Positions 45,277-53,672 of a stretch of DNA of 64,000 bases are shown here, piece by piece. The notes beneath the pieces are model-generated. The model searched no databases. It was not told the origin of the DNA and saw only the letters and a list, made by a program, of their open reading frames with translations. Origin of the DNA: Taibaiella sp. (GTDB lineage: Bacteria > Bacteroidota > Bacteroidia > Chitinophagales > Chitinophagaceae). How positions within the stretch are numbered: position 1 is the stretch's first letter; each line of letters opens with the position of its first letter. The position numbers and the translations under genes are program-made. The stretch lies in assembly GCA_016786705.1 (NCBI GenBank), contig JAEUVV010000009.1:186001-250000 (forward strand), written 5' to 3'.

Positions 45277-47331
45277 TTATTTTTCCGTATACCACCATGC
45301 GCCATCCGTTTGTGTATTATGCACCCGGAATCCCTGCTGCTCCAAGGCCGCTGCACACCTCAGAGATGCGGCCCTGCCAAAACTACCGTCTAAAATCACC
45401 TGCCTGGGTTGTAACCGGCCCAATACTTCATCAGCCCCTGCCACAGCATTTTTTGAAAGCACCAGGTAATCGACTTTGGCATCCGGTAAGCTGTCTGCAT
45501 TATACAAAAACAGTATACTACAGCCTGGCAACCTCCAGTAGGTATTTTGTAAGGGCAATGTTTTGCCGTCCTTCACCCTGTATTTAAGTCTTGCCGGTTG
45601 TATCGCGTATTTAAAACTATTATCCGTTAATGAATCAATCAGCAGTACAGAAAATTTCCCCTTAATGTGCTCCACTGCCGATTGCCGGGTACCGGCATAT
45701 ACAATGACCCGGTCTTGCCGGGCTGCCGTAATGTCTTGCAATAACAGGTTCAGTAAAAAAGTAAATACAGCGATAAGCCCGGCATACAGGGCCCATAAAT
45801 GCTTTTGTAACCAGAAGACGGCTAACAAAACAATCATCAATAACAGCAGCCAGAAATCCAGGGTATCCAGTGGAATCATACGGCTTAAGTCCGGGGAGTA
45901 CAGGTTCAGCCAATTAATGAACCGGTTAAAATGTGTGGTCAGCAAGACCAGCACTTCGCCCAGGAAAGCAGCCACTGTAGCAAGCTGTAACGTGCCTGCA
46001 AGCATGAGCAATACAGCGATCCCCATCTGCAGCACAGAGAATAATGCCGCGAAACAATTGGCCACCAAAAACCATACAGGGAACTGGTGGAAATAGTATA
46101 ATACTAAAGGAAAGACCAATACCTGTACCGCGAGACTAACAGCAACAGTATCCCACAATAGATTTAGCACTATATATTTACTTCCGTACCATTTTTTAAT
46201 AGGCGGGTAAAAAATAAAAATAGACAAAACAGCCAGGAAAGACAATTGTACCCCGATGTGAAAAAGCAGCATGGGTTCCGCTATCAATAAGATCAGCGCA
46301 TTGATACAGAGTAAATGTATATTGTCCTGCGGCCTTTTCAATATAATAGTAAAGGTGATCAGGGTAAAACCTATAGCCGCCCGGACCGCGGAAGGCGGAT
46401 AGTTACACAAAGAGATATACAGCCAAACGAAAGGCACTACCATTAAGTATTTCAACCATAACCTACGCCTGTCTTTAAGCCAAAGTAAAGGCAACATGAA
46501 CAGTGCGAACAGCATATTGACGTGCATACCGGATATGGCAATAATATGGCTGATGCCTGTATTGGCATAATCCTGCTGCATTTGCGTATCCATATCATCA
46601 GCCTCATTAAACAAAGTCGCCCGCGTCAATGACCGGGTGACCGGTTCCCGGATATATGTATCCAGCTGACCTAATAAGCGTGCTCTTAATGTTGTTGTTT
46701 GCCTTCTTGCCGCAGGTAAAACTGTAAGCTGGTCCCTGCTTAAAAATACCTGGAAATAAATACCGGATCTTTGTAGTTGCTGCGCGAAATTAAAGGCACC
46801 TGGATTGTTGTTATGAGTAATTGGTACAAGCCGCGCCGGGACCAGCAGGCGATCGCCTTTTATCAAACCCGGTATGCTGTCGCTTTTATATACATACACT
46901 TTTATCTTGCCTTTCAGCGGCAACCAGCTACCTGCTCTCAGGCCCGAGGTAACCTCGGCGGGCAATAAGAACGTACGGGCTTTTTCTTCCGGTTTAGCGC
47001 TAAGGCGGAGTACAAGATGAGTATACTGTTCCGGTTGCCTGCCCAACCATCGTGCATCAGAACGCACGTCGTTAAAGGCCGTATTCAGGACCCCTAAAAA
47101 ACAGATCAGCACCAGGAGCATACCGAGATTTAGCCTTGAATATTGAGCCAGCCTCTTAGCTTTAAACAGCAAGACCAGGATAAGTAATAAGCCTGTGCCG
47201 GCAATTAATAGATAGGTCCATCGGAAAACCAGCTGAAGGAGGAAAGTTTGCAGCAGGATACCGGCTATATAAGCAAGCAGGACCGGCAACAGCGGCAGCC
47301 GTTGCATATTATAGGTGGTTTTAGTTTTCAT
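45277..47331 (-). CDS. comEC: ComEC/Rec2-family DNA-uptake channel
   Basis: A 684-residue membrane protein. An N-terminal cluster of helices (about 10-75) leads to a periplasmic OB-type domain (about 80-215, DUF4131-like), then the competence domain with ISHIIAISGMHVNMLFALFMLPLL and YPPSAVRAAIGFTLITF and about ten helices. It should form the inner-membrane channel for single-stranded DNA in natural transformation. The C-terminal ~150 residues are positioned where the metallo-beta-lactamase nuclease domain sits in Bacillus ComEC, but no HxHxDH cluster is seen, so that domain seems degenerate. Two tRNAs lie 43 nt downstream on the same strand. Confidence 0.9.
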   Translation of the reverse strand: MKTKTTYNMQRLPLLPVLLAYIAGILLQTFLLQLVFRWTYLLIAGTGLLLILVLLFKAKRLAQYSRLNLGMLLVLICFLGVLNTAFNDVRSDARWLGRQPEQYTHLVLRLSAKPEEKARTFLLPAEVTSGLRAGSWLPLKGKIKVYVYKSDSIPGLIKGDRLLVPARLVPITHNNNPGAFNFAQQLQRSGIYFQVFLSRDQLTVLPAARRQTTTLRARLLGQLDTYIREPVTRSLTRATLFNEADDMDTQMQQDYANTGISHIIAISGMHVNMLFALFMLPLLWLKDRRRLWLKYLMVVPFVWLYISLCNYPPSAVRAAIGFTLITFTIILKRPQDNIHLLCINALILLIAEPMLLFHIGVQLSFLAVLSIFIFYPPIKKWYGSKYIVLNLLWDTVAVSLAVQVLVFPLVLYYFHQFPVWFLVANCFAALFSVLQMGIAVLLMLAGTLQLATVAAFLGEVLVLLTTHFNRFINWLNLYSPDLSRMIPLDTLDFWLLLLMIVLLAVFWLQKHLWALYAGLIAVFTFLLNLLLQDITAARQDRVIVYAGTRQSAVEHIKGKFSVLLIDSLTDNSFKYAIQPARLKYRVKDGKTLPLQNTYWRLPGCSILFLYNADSLPDAKVDYLVLSKNAVAGADEVLGRLQPRQVILDGSFGRAASLRCAAALEQQGFRVHNTQTDGAWWYTEK

Positions 47332-47383
47332 AACAAAATGCCTTACGGGTAATTAATAGTTATGACAAAACTAAAATACATAA

Positions 47384-47416
47384 AAAATCCCCTATACGAT
47401 TCGTACAGGGGATTTT
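47384..47416 (-). terminator. Terminator after the 2TM protein gene
   Basis: AAAATCCCCT (47384-47393) pairs with 47407-47416, with TACGA/TCGTA continuing inside it. A nearly perfect long hairpin with T-rich minus-strand 3' flank, between the 2TM gene and comEC. Confidence 0.85.
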
Positions 47417-47449
47417 ACTTTACTAAAAATATGTTATTTTCTAATAATA

Positions 47450-47683
47450 TTAGTTATTTAACTGGCGTTTAAACTCATCCATACCACGGTCTTCGTAGTT
47501 GTACCAGATCGTACAGGCATGACCTACCACCATAAGTCCCCAGGTAGCGATCACCCAGGCCGGCCATGGATAATCATTAGGGCCCAAGGAGAACCACATA
47601 GCTGCAGATGCTACTAAATAAACAATCAAATGCACTATAAACATAGATACCTGCTTCTTGGTGTGCTTAATCTTTTTTGGCAT
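47450..47683 (-). CDS. 2TM-domain small membrane protein
   Basis: A 77-residue protein with two transmembrane helices (about 12-33 and 42-63). The basic N terminus KKIKHTKKQVSMFIVHLIVY and the sequence AWVIATWGLMVVGHACTIWY match the Bacteroidota 2TM domain family, which also occurs attached to LytTR regulators. Function unknown. It is 57 nt downstream of lpxK on the same strand and has its own terminator. Confidence 0.85.
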   Translation of the reverse strand: MPKKIKHTKKQVSMFIVHLIVYLVASAAMWFSLGPNDYPWPAWVIATWGLMVVGHACTIWYNYEDRGMDEFKRQLNN

Positions 47684-47740
47684 AATTCATTTTTTAATGC
47701 TGCAAATATAGACCAAATTGGGATTTCTTTTACAATTTTC

Positions 47741-48823
47741 TTACAATATTTCTTCAAATTCTTCGACAGTATCCATCCCCCGGGCATTTAATAAATATTG
47801 GCGTACCCGGCTGTCAAATGCCTCCCCTTCTTTATTCAAAAATGCGATCTCTATAGGTAATACCCAGATATCGATTTGCCATTCTTTTAATAAGTCCCGC
47901 TTCAGGGCCAGTCTTGTAGCGTCTTTTTCTGTAGTCACGATAACCGGGCGTTTATCTTTCCAGTTGCTACAGGTTTGCCGGATCTCGTCCAGGTTGGCCG
48001 CTGTAAAATAATGATGATCGGGGTATTTCAATAAGTGCACCGCCCCTACCCGCTCCTCTATATATCGCTGCATAGGTTCGGGCTTTGCTATACCACTCAC
48101 CAGTACGATATCCTGGGCTTTGTGCAATACTTCTTCCTGCCCGGTGAAAAAATTGTAACATTTACCATATCGGATCTTGGTAAAATAAACCTGCTGCTCC
48201 GGCGATGGTTGTATTTCCCTTATCATCTTTTGCTGCGCTTCCCGGTCCAGGTCTTCCGGGCATTTGGAAACGATAATGATATGTGCTCTTTTTGCCGCGC
48301 TTCTTTGCTCCCGTAAGTTGCCAAAGGGCAGGATGTAATCGTTATAAAACGGTTGTGCATAATCAGTGATCAGGATATTGAGGCCCGCCTTAACGGAACG
48401 ATGCTGGAAGGCATCATCAAGCAGTACCACATCAATTTCCGGGCGGACGGCCAGCAGGGAAGGAATGCCCGTCATTCTTTCCTCGCACACACTTACCGCA
48501 ATTTCAGGAAACTTCAGGTGAAACTGCATAGGCTCATCGCCCAGGTCAAAAGCTGTAGAGGAAGAACCGGCCAGTTTGAAGCCCCGGCTACGGCGTTTAT
48601 AGCCCCGGCTCTGGGTTCCGATATTGTATTCATACCGGAGCAGGCGTACCAGGTATTCTATATGCGGCGTCTTACCGGTACCACCGGTAGACAGGTTACC
48701 TACACAGATGACGGGAATACTGAATTGTATAGAAGAATAAAAACCGGTATCATATAAACGGTTGCGCAACCACATGATCATCCCATACAGGACGGCAAAG
48801 GGATACAATAAAAACTTCAGCAT
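47741..48823 (-). CDS. lpxK: Tetraacyldisaccharide 4'-kinase
   Basis: Adds the 4'-phosphate to the lipid A precursor at the inner membrane. The 360 residues start with a membrane-associated segment (LLYPFAVLYGMIMWLRNRL), then the P-loop VGNLSTGGTGKT (41-52), and later VVLLDDAFQHRSVKAGLNIL with the catalytic Asp-Asp region and GIAKPEPMQRYI. Length is typical of the family. It is not linked to lpxB here. Confidence 0.95.
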   Translation of the reverse strand: MLKFLLYPFAVLYGMIMWLRNRLYDTGFYSSIQFSIPVICVGNLSTGGTGKTPHIEYLVRLLRYEYNIGTQSRGYKRRSRGFKLAGSSSTAFDLGDEPMQFHLKFPEIAVSVCEERMTGIPSLLAVRPEIDVVLLDDAFQHRSVKAGLNILITDYAQPFYNDYILPFGNLREQRSAAKRAHIIIVSKCPEDLDREAQQKMIREIQPSPEQQVYFTKIRYGKCYNFFTGQEEVLHKAQDIVLVSGIAKPEPMQRYIEERVGAVHLLKYPDHHYFTAANLDEIRQTCSNWKDKRPVIVTTEKDATRLALKRDLLKEWQIDIWVLPIEIAFLNKEGEAFDSRVRQYLLNARGMDTVEEFEEIL

Positions 48824-48989
48824 GAAAGTAAAAACATTAAGTACTAAGACAATGAAGCGAAATTAAAGGGAAAAAATGAGCCCGGCTTTACATTTAATTT
48901 TTTTGAATTAATGCCAAAGTAAACAAAATAGCCGAAATTCGCAGCCGACAAACAATAATCCCTTTCTTTCAGCCCAAAAAGGAGACATT

Positions 48990-50372
48990 ATGGAAGCAAA
49001 TATCCAATCCATAATTGAGCAGACAGAGCACCTGATCGCCTATGGTACAGATGCCGACCTGCAGTATTTTTTAGAAGAGCAAAACATTTCTGATGTAAAA
49101 GAACTGGTGGATGAACTCCCTGAGGAGGCTTCGCGTATTTTCGAAGTATTGCCGATCACCCGTTCCGTTCATGTATTCCGGATCCTGGACTTTCCTACGC
49201 AGGAACGTATTCTGAAAAAGCTTTCCGGGCAAAAAATCTCGGAGCTGATCAATGAGCTTCCTCCAGATGACCTTACCGCTTTATTCAGTGAATTGCATGG
49301 CGATGCTGTAAAAAAACTGATTATCCTGCTCCCTGAAAGAGAAAGAAAAGAAGCCTTAAAGCTCCTGGGCTACCAGGAAAACAGTGTGGGCCGGCTGATG
49401 ACCCCTGATTATGTCGCGGTAAAAAAAGACTGGACCCTTAGCCGGGTATTGGACCATATCAGGAGATACGGTAAAAATTCCGAGACGATCAATGTTATTT
49501 ATGTTATTGACGACAAAGGAGCTCTTGTAGATGACCTGCAGATCCAGAAGATCTTACTGGAAAACCCGGATACTATTGTTGCAGATATCGTAGATAGCCG
49601 CCTGGTTTCTTTGAATGCCAATGATGACCAGGAAGAGGCGGTACAGATCTTCAGGATGAACAACAGGGTCGCTTTACCCGTAGTAGATGACGCGAATATT
49701 TTGTTGGGCATCGTTACGGTGGATGACATTCTTTGGGTAGCCAACGAAGAGTATACGGAAGATATCCAGAAGATCGGGGGTACAGAGGCATTGGATGAAC
49801 CTTATTTAGATACGCCGATATTCGGGCTGGTGAGAAGACGGGTAGGCTGGCTGGCGATTTTGATGCTGGGCCAGATGCTGACCTTCCAGGCCATGGAGAT
49901 CTTCCAGAATGATATCGAAAAACTAGTCGTTTTATCGCTTTTTGTACCTATGATCATTTCCTGTGGCGGCAACAGCGGTTCGCAGGCTTCCACGTTGATC
50001 ATACAAGCGATGGCGCTGGGCGAGATCACGATTAAAGACTGGTGGCGGGTTATGAAGAAGGAGCTTCTTTCGGGCGCGCTCCTGGGGCTTGTACTCGCGG
50101 TAATCGGTTTTGGCAGGATCGCTATTGGCTACGCCATTGAGCCGGTCATTTACCAGGGCATCTGGATTCCTTTATCACTGTGTATCGCTACTTCGGTATT
50201 TTTCATTGTGCTTTGGGGGTCCTTATCGGGCTCTATGCTCCCTTTATTTTTAAAACGCCTGGGTTTGGACCCGGCCAATAGTTCCGCCCCATTTGTAGCC
50301 ACATTAGTTGATGTTACGGGAGTTTTGATCTATTTTAGCTGTGCCCTGCTTTTCCTGGGACAATACCTGTAA
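48990..50372 (+). CDS. mgtE: Magnesium transporter MgtE
   Basis: A 460-residue Mg2+ channel. The cytoplasmic N domain (about 1-130) is the helical Mg2+-sensing part; two CBS domains follow (about 135-250, VGRLMTPDYVAVKKDW and VVDDANILLGIVTVDDIL); then the plug helix and five transmembrane helices (about 285-460). The ion-selectivity motif GGNSGSQ is at 326-332. Gating by intracellular Mg2+ is known for the family. It is followed closely (20 nt) by a small membrane protein gene. No Mg2+ riboswitch was recognised upstream. Confidence 0.95.
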   Translation: MEANIQSIIEQTEHLIAYGTDADLQYFLEEQNISDVKELVDELPEEASRIFEVLPITRSVHVFRILDFPTQERILKKLSGQKISELINELPPDDLTALFSELHGDAVKKLIILLPERERKEALKLLGYQENSVGRLMTPDYVAVKKDWTLSRVLDHIRRYGKNSETINVIYVIDDKGALVDDLQIQKILLENPDTIVADIVDSRLVSLNANDDQEEAVQIFRMNNRVALPVVDDANILLGIVTVDDILWVANEEYTEDIQKIGGTEALDEPYLDTPIFGLVRRRVGWLAILMLGQMLTFQAMEIFQNDIEKLVVLSLFVPMIISCGGNSGSQASTLIIQAMALGEITIKDWWRVMKKELLSGALLGLVLAVIGFGRIAIGYAIEPVIYQGIWIPLSLCIATSVFFIVLWGSLSGSMLPLFLKRLGLDPANSSAPFVATLVDVTGVLIYFSCALLFLGQYL

Positions 50373-50392
50373 TTAAAAATTGAAATTATAAT

Positions 50393-50581
50393 ATGACTAA
50401 AATTGAAATGTACAAGCTGATCGTACTTGCTTTGCTGGCGGTTGTAGCCATAGTAAGATGGGTGCGTTTTTTCAGGGCAAAGAAAAAAGGCGAAGAGCAC
50501 CAGTTCACACGCTGGGAAAGCCTGAGCGTATTGATCCTTATGGGCCTGTTTGCCTACCTGACTTTCTTTTATAAAGGATAA
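50393..50581 (+). CDS. Small membrane protein downstream of mgtE
   Basis: A 62-residue protein with two hydrophobic helices (about 7-24 and 43-60) separated by a basic, charged loop (RFFRAKKKGEEHQFTRWES). It starts 20 nt after mgtE and shares its terminator, so the two are likely cotranscribed. No family recognised; the coding signature and position argue that it is real. Confidence 0.65.
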   Translation: MTKIEMYKLIVLALLAVVAIVRWVRFFRAKKKGEEHQFTRWESLSVLILMGLFAYLTFFYKG

Positions 50582-50599
50582 TTAACCGCAATAAAAAAC

Positions 50600-50632
50600 A
50601 AAGACCGGAATTCATTATTCCGGTCTTTTACT
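50600..50632 (+). terminator. Terminator after mgtE operon
   Basis: AAAGACCGGAAT (50600-50611) pairs perfectly with 50617-50628, followed by TACTC. The opposite strand also has a T-rich flank, so it may serve the convergent exported-protein gene. Confidence 0.88.
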
Positions 50633-50646
50633 CTTTAGCAAAACGT

Positions 50647-51237
50647 TTATTTGCCAAAATATTTTTTCGCCAATGCTTTTCCCGCCATGGCATAGCTTTC
50701 TTCAAGCCGCTCCCCGGTATCATAATCATTGCCACCAAAGCTCCTTCCCGGCGCCCCGGACATCTGGATCTTTGCCACGACATTTCCCGAAGGATCAAGG
50801 ATAGTAAAGGTAGCGTCAATAGAAGCATTTTTTCTATGAACAACTACATTATAGCCCGGCTCCGTAAAAGTCGTATGCATAATCATTTTATAAGTACCGC
50901 CAGGAGTGATCTGCGCACTTTTAGCATGTTTATTGAACAGCTCTTCAAATGAAGGTTCAAAACGCTTTTGTCGATCCGCGATCCAGGATTTTTTCCAGCG
51001 GCTGCCCCTCCCGGATTCTTTTTCATTGTACTCTTTTACTTTCTTGTCAAGATAATCGGCCTCATCATCAAATTTACCTACGCTCATTGGCGTGTAAACG
51101 TACTCCATCTTTAAACCGGAGATACTGCTCAGCGCTTTCACATCGCCTTCCAGCACTTTGAACTTTTGTGCCTTTGCCGCCGGAACGATCAGGAGCAACA
51201 GGGTCGCTAATCCCAATAGGGTCAAAACTTTTTTCAT
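50647..51237 (-). CDS. Exported protein of unknown function
   Basis: A 196-residue protein with a signal peptide (residues 1-23, ends AKAQ). The mature part has a charged central helix (DEADYLDKKVKEYNEKESGRG) and a C-terminal beta-rich segment (YKMIMHTTFTEPGYNVVVHR, ATFTILDPSGNVVAKIQMSG). It likely sits in the periplasm or outer membrane. No family recognised. Convergent with the mgtE operon; the MazG gene lies upstream on the same strand, 43 nt apart. Confidence 0.75.
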   Translation of the reverse strand: MKKVLTLLGLATLLLLIVPAAKAQKFKVLEGDVKALSSISGLKMEYVYTPMSVGKFDDEADYLDKKVKEYNEKESGRGSRWKKSWIADRQKRFEPSFEELFNKHAKSAQITPGGTYKMIMHTTFTEPGYNVVVHRKNASIDATFTILDPSGNVVAKIQMSGAPGRSFGGNDYDTGERLEESYAMAGKALAKKYFGK

Positions 51238-51280
51238 AAAAAGGAAATTAAAAATTTAATGCCGCTAATGTAGACAAATT

Positions 51281-51616
51281 TTATAATTTATCATTATTGA
51301 TATGGCGGTCTTTATCCCTTTTTGTTTTCTTTTCCATGTTCTTTTTAAAAGCCTCCTGCAAATCTACGCCGGTCTGGTTGGCCAGGCAGATCAGCACCCA
51401 GAGCACATCTGCCATCTCATCACCGAGGTCTTTCCCTTTATCGCTTTCTTTAAAGGATTGCTCCCCGAACCGGCGTACCATAATACGGGATAATTCCCCG
51501 ACCTCTTCCATCAGTATACCCAGGTTGGTAAGCTCGTTGAAGTAACGTACCCCGATCGTTTTGATCCATTCATCTACCTGTTGTTGCGCTTCCGCAATGC
51601 TTATTTGTTCTGCCAT
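51281..51616 (-). CDS. MazG-like nucleotide pyrophosphohydrolase
   Basis: A 111-residue all-alpha NTP pyrophosphohydrolase of the MazG/dUTPase-like superfamily. The metal-binding pattern is present: EEVGELSRIMVRRFGE (first E-E-x-x-E) and DLGDEMADVLWVLICLA (E-x-x-D). Members cleave non-standard or excess NTPs to NMP and pyrophosphate. It lies 4 nt after the PLP decarboxylase stop on the same strand, so the pair is likely cotranscribed. Confidence 0.88.
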   Translation of the reverse strand: MAEQISIAEAQQQVDEWIKTIGVRYFNELTNLGILMEEVGELSRIMVRRFGEQSFKESDKGKDLGDEMADVLWVLICLANQTGVDLQEAFKKNMEKKTKRDKDRHINNDKL

Positions 51617-51620
51617 TGTA

Positions 51621-52919
51621 TTATTTTTTGTTTTGAAGACAATATTGCTCCAGCTTATCGGTAAAGGCTTTGAGCATTTCTATTTCCACATGCTCCATCA
51701 CCACGATCTTATACCAGCTAGCCGCTCCGTCATGCGTATCGGGTACTAAACCAAACTCTTCTGCAAGGCTTAAAGGCATATCTTCCGCGCAGATGGTGAT
51801 GATATTCATTTTAGGATGCCGGTAGTAACGCACGCCGCAGAGGTCTAAGTGATAACAGCAGCGATCGGTACGGTACAGCAAGGTATTCAGCTTTTCCAAC
51901 CAGCCATACGGGCCGTAGGTTTTCAAGATCATCCATACCGCTATGGCATTAGCGCCGGACCTGCTGCCACAAAGCGTGATATCCATCCCGTTCACATATT
52001 GCGCCTCTTTGGTGTACACATTGTTGATCAGGCCTTTCCGCGCCAGGAACACACCGGTGCCATAAGGCGCCTGCAGCATTTTATGTGCATCAAGGGTAAT
52101 GGAAGAAACATTAGGATTTTTAAACCCTACATTATGCTCCCCATCGACTAAAGGATAAATGAAGCCGCCGAAAGCCGCGTCCATATGGATTTTAAAATGC
52201 AGTTCATGTAGCGAAAGGATACGGGCATAATCATCAGGGTTATCAATACTGCCAAACATGGTCGTGCCTACATTAGAGATCACAATTACATATTTTATAC
52301 CCAGGCCTTTTTCTTCCGCGATGATCGATTCCAAAACAGGAAGATCGATTTGCCGATCATTTATAGTTACCGGTACGCTGCGGTGTTTTATTTGTAACAG
52401 GTTGGAAGCCTTTGCTACGGAGTAATGCGTATCTTCTGAAGCCAGTAGTAAGATCTCGCCCGGGCTGGCTTTATACTCATTCATGAATAAGTTACGGTAC
52501 ATCCACACGGCCTGGATATTAGCTTCGGTACCGCCTGATGCGATATAACCGTCACAGGCGTTTTCTTCCGCGTTAAAAATGTCTTCGCTGAGCATCTGGA
52601 TCACCTCCCGCTCGATCGCCTGGGTGCCGGCAAAGTAATGTTCCGATTCCCCTAAAGTATGACAACCGATATGATTAGGGTTCTGTACGATAGCCTGTAA
52701 AAACGGCGCGTCCTTTAAAAAGGTAGCCTGGTCGTAAAATACTTTACCGTCCAGCTTGGAAGCCGGTATACCTAAGGAAGTTTTATGCTTGAAATCAATG
52801 TTATGCTCAAGGGCTGCACTTATTCTGCTTTGCTGTGCCTGCGGGTCTAGTTTAACCCAATGCCTCATGGAATGATAATGCTTCATGCGCGCAAAGTTAC
52901 ACGCTAAAACAGGCATCAT
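51621..52919 (-). CDS. PLP-dependent group II decarboxylase (histidine-decarboxylase-like)
   Basis: A 432-residue fold-type I PLP enzyme. The PLP lysine is in TLDAHKMLQAPYGTGVF, and the Asp that pairs with the ring nitrogen is in IHMDAAFGGFIYPL. YIASGGTEANIQAVWMYRN is the phosphate-binding region. The pattern is closest to bacterial histidine or aspartate/glutamate decarboxylases of group II; substrate uncertain. An internal start at 52886 (MKHYHSMRHW) is as likely as 52919. It is followed 4 nt later by the MazG gene. Confidence 0.87.
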   Translation of the reverse strand: MMPVLACNFARMKHYHSMRHWVKLDPQAQQSRISAALEHNIDFKHKTSLGIPASKLDGKVFYDQATFLKDAPFLQAIVQNPNHIGCHTLGESEHYFAGTQAIEREVIQMLSEDIFNAEENACDGYIASGGTEANIQAVWMYRNLFMNEYKASPGEILLLASEDTHYSVAKASNLLQIKHRSVPVTINDRQIDLPVLESIIAEEKGLGIKYVIVISNVGTTMFGSIDNPDDYARILSLHELHFKIHMDAAFGGFIYPLVDGEHNVGFKNPNVSSITLDAHKMLQAPYGTGVFLARKGLINNVYTKEAQYVNGMDITLCGSRSGANAIAVWMILKTYGPYGWLEKLNTLLYRTDRCCYHLDLCGVRYYRHPKMNIITICAEDMPLSLAEEFGLVPDTHDGAASWYKIVVMEHVEIEMLKAFTDKLEQYCLQNKK

Positions 52920-53036
52920 AAAATAAAAAGAATATGATTTTGGTCATATTCTTTTACATATGCTTATACACAATTACCTTCTTTTAATTGACTTTTTAAC
53001 TGCCGCAGCGATGTAGCCAATAACTACCCCAAAACG

Positions 53037-53548
53037 CTATAGCAACATGAGCAGGAAAAACACAAATATTGAAGTGACAAAAACACGCCAGTTCATTTTT
53101 GTTTTATGGAGCGTATAGGTGAGCACATTTAAACAACAGAGCAACAAACTACCGGAAATAATCAGCAAGTGATGCAATAATGCCGGCCTTACGACGAAGT
53201 AATAACAATCGACCAGCTTATAATGGTTCAATCCAAAGCTGAATACAGGTTCTTGCTTTAAGGTCCTGCTCTTATCTGCTTCCCGGATATAAATCAAACT
53301 GCGGAATTCAATTTCGGTGCCGGTTTAAACAGGCTTAAAGTACCATTCCCTTCATTGAGAAAAGGGCTCCTATGTTCCTTCAGGTAAACGGTATAAACAG
53401 GAATGCGATCTCTTGACTTTTCGACCTTCGCAATTGTTCCCTGTACCGGTTCCAGCGAGCAATAAACTGTAATTATACGGACCGTGATATACAGCCAGAA
53501 TAAACAGGTAGCGATCCAGCTAAAGTATAGTAATTTTCCTTTGCGCAT
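53037..53548 (-). pseudogene. Frameshifted small membrane-protein gene
   Basis: Two overlapping reading frames join into one 170-residue protein. The 5' frame (53548 to 53294) has a transmembrane helix (FSWIATCLFWLYITVRIITV) and stops at PAPKLNSAV. The 3' frame (to 53037) has EIEFRSLIYIREADKSRTLK, then two hydrophobic helices. Re-adding one A to the AAA of TTTAAACC near 53327 gives FKTGTEIEFRSL and restores a continuous frame. The whole interval then has a length divisible by three. This is a one-base deletion (real or a read error). Its beta segment before the helices resembles DUF3592-type membrane proteins; family uncertain. Confidence 0.7.
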
Positions 53549-53584
53549 AATTCAGGCCAAAAGCGAAACTAAGTTAATCAAAAA

Positions 53585-53604
53585 ACCGGAGCTGCCACTC
53601 CGGT
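53585..53604 (-). terminator. Terminator of the arginine operon
   Basis: ACCGGAG (53585-53591) pairs perfectly with CTCCGGT (53598-53604); on the minus strand TTTTTTG follows. It lies about 70 nt after the argH stop. Confidence 0.85.
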
Positions 53605-53672
53605 ATAGTAATTCGTCTCATGCGACTGATAGGGTACAGGAAATATCGCTTTATTTTTCGCCCCTCCCGGAT

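Noticed and set aside
48824..48989. Possible Mg2+ riboswitch (M-box or ykoK-like) before mgtE.
   Set aside because: The 166-bp spacer is short and AT-rich and shows none of the conserved helices I know for these riboswitches.
51281..51616. MazG-like gene as part of a toxin-antitoxin or defence system.
   Set aside because: Its only close partner is a PLP decarboxylase; no toxin, antitoxin or defence gene is adjacent.
53320..53335. TTTAAAC, a classic -1 ribosomal slippery heptamer, at the break between the two frames of the split membrane-protein gene.
   Set aside because: The reading frame crosses it as TTT-AAA-C, not T-TTA-AAC, so tandem slippage would pair poorly; a one-base deletion explains the frames more simply.
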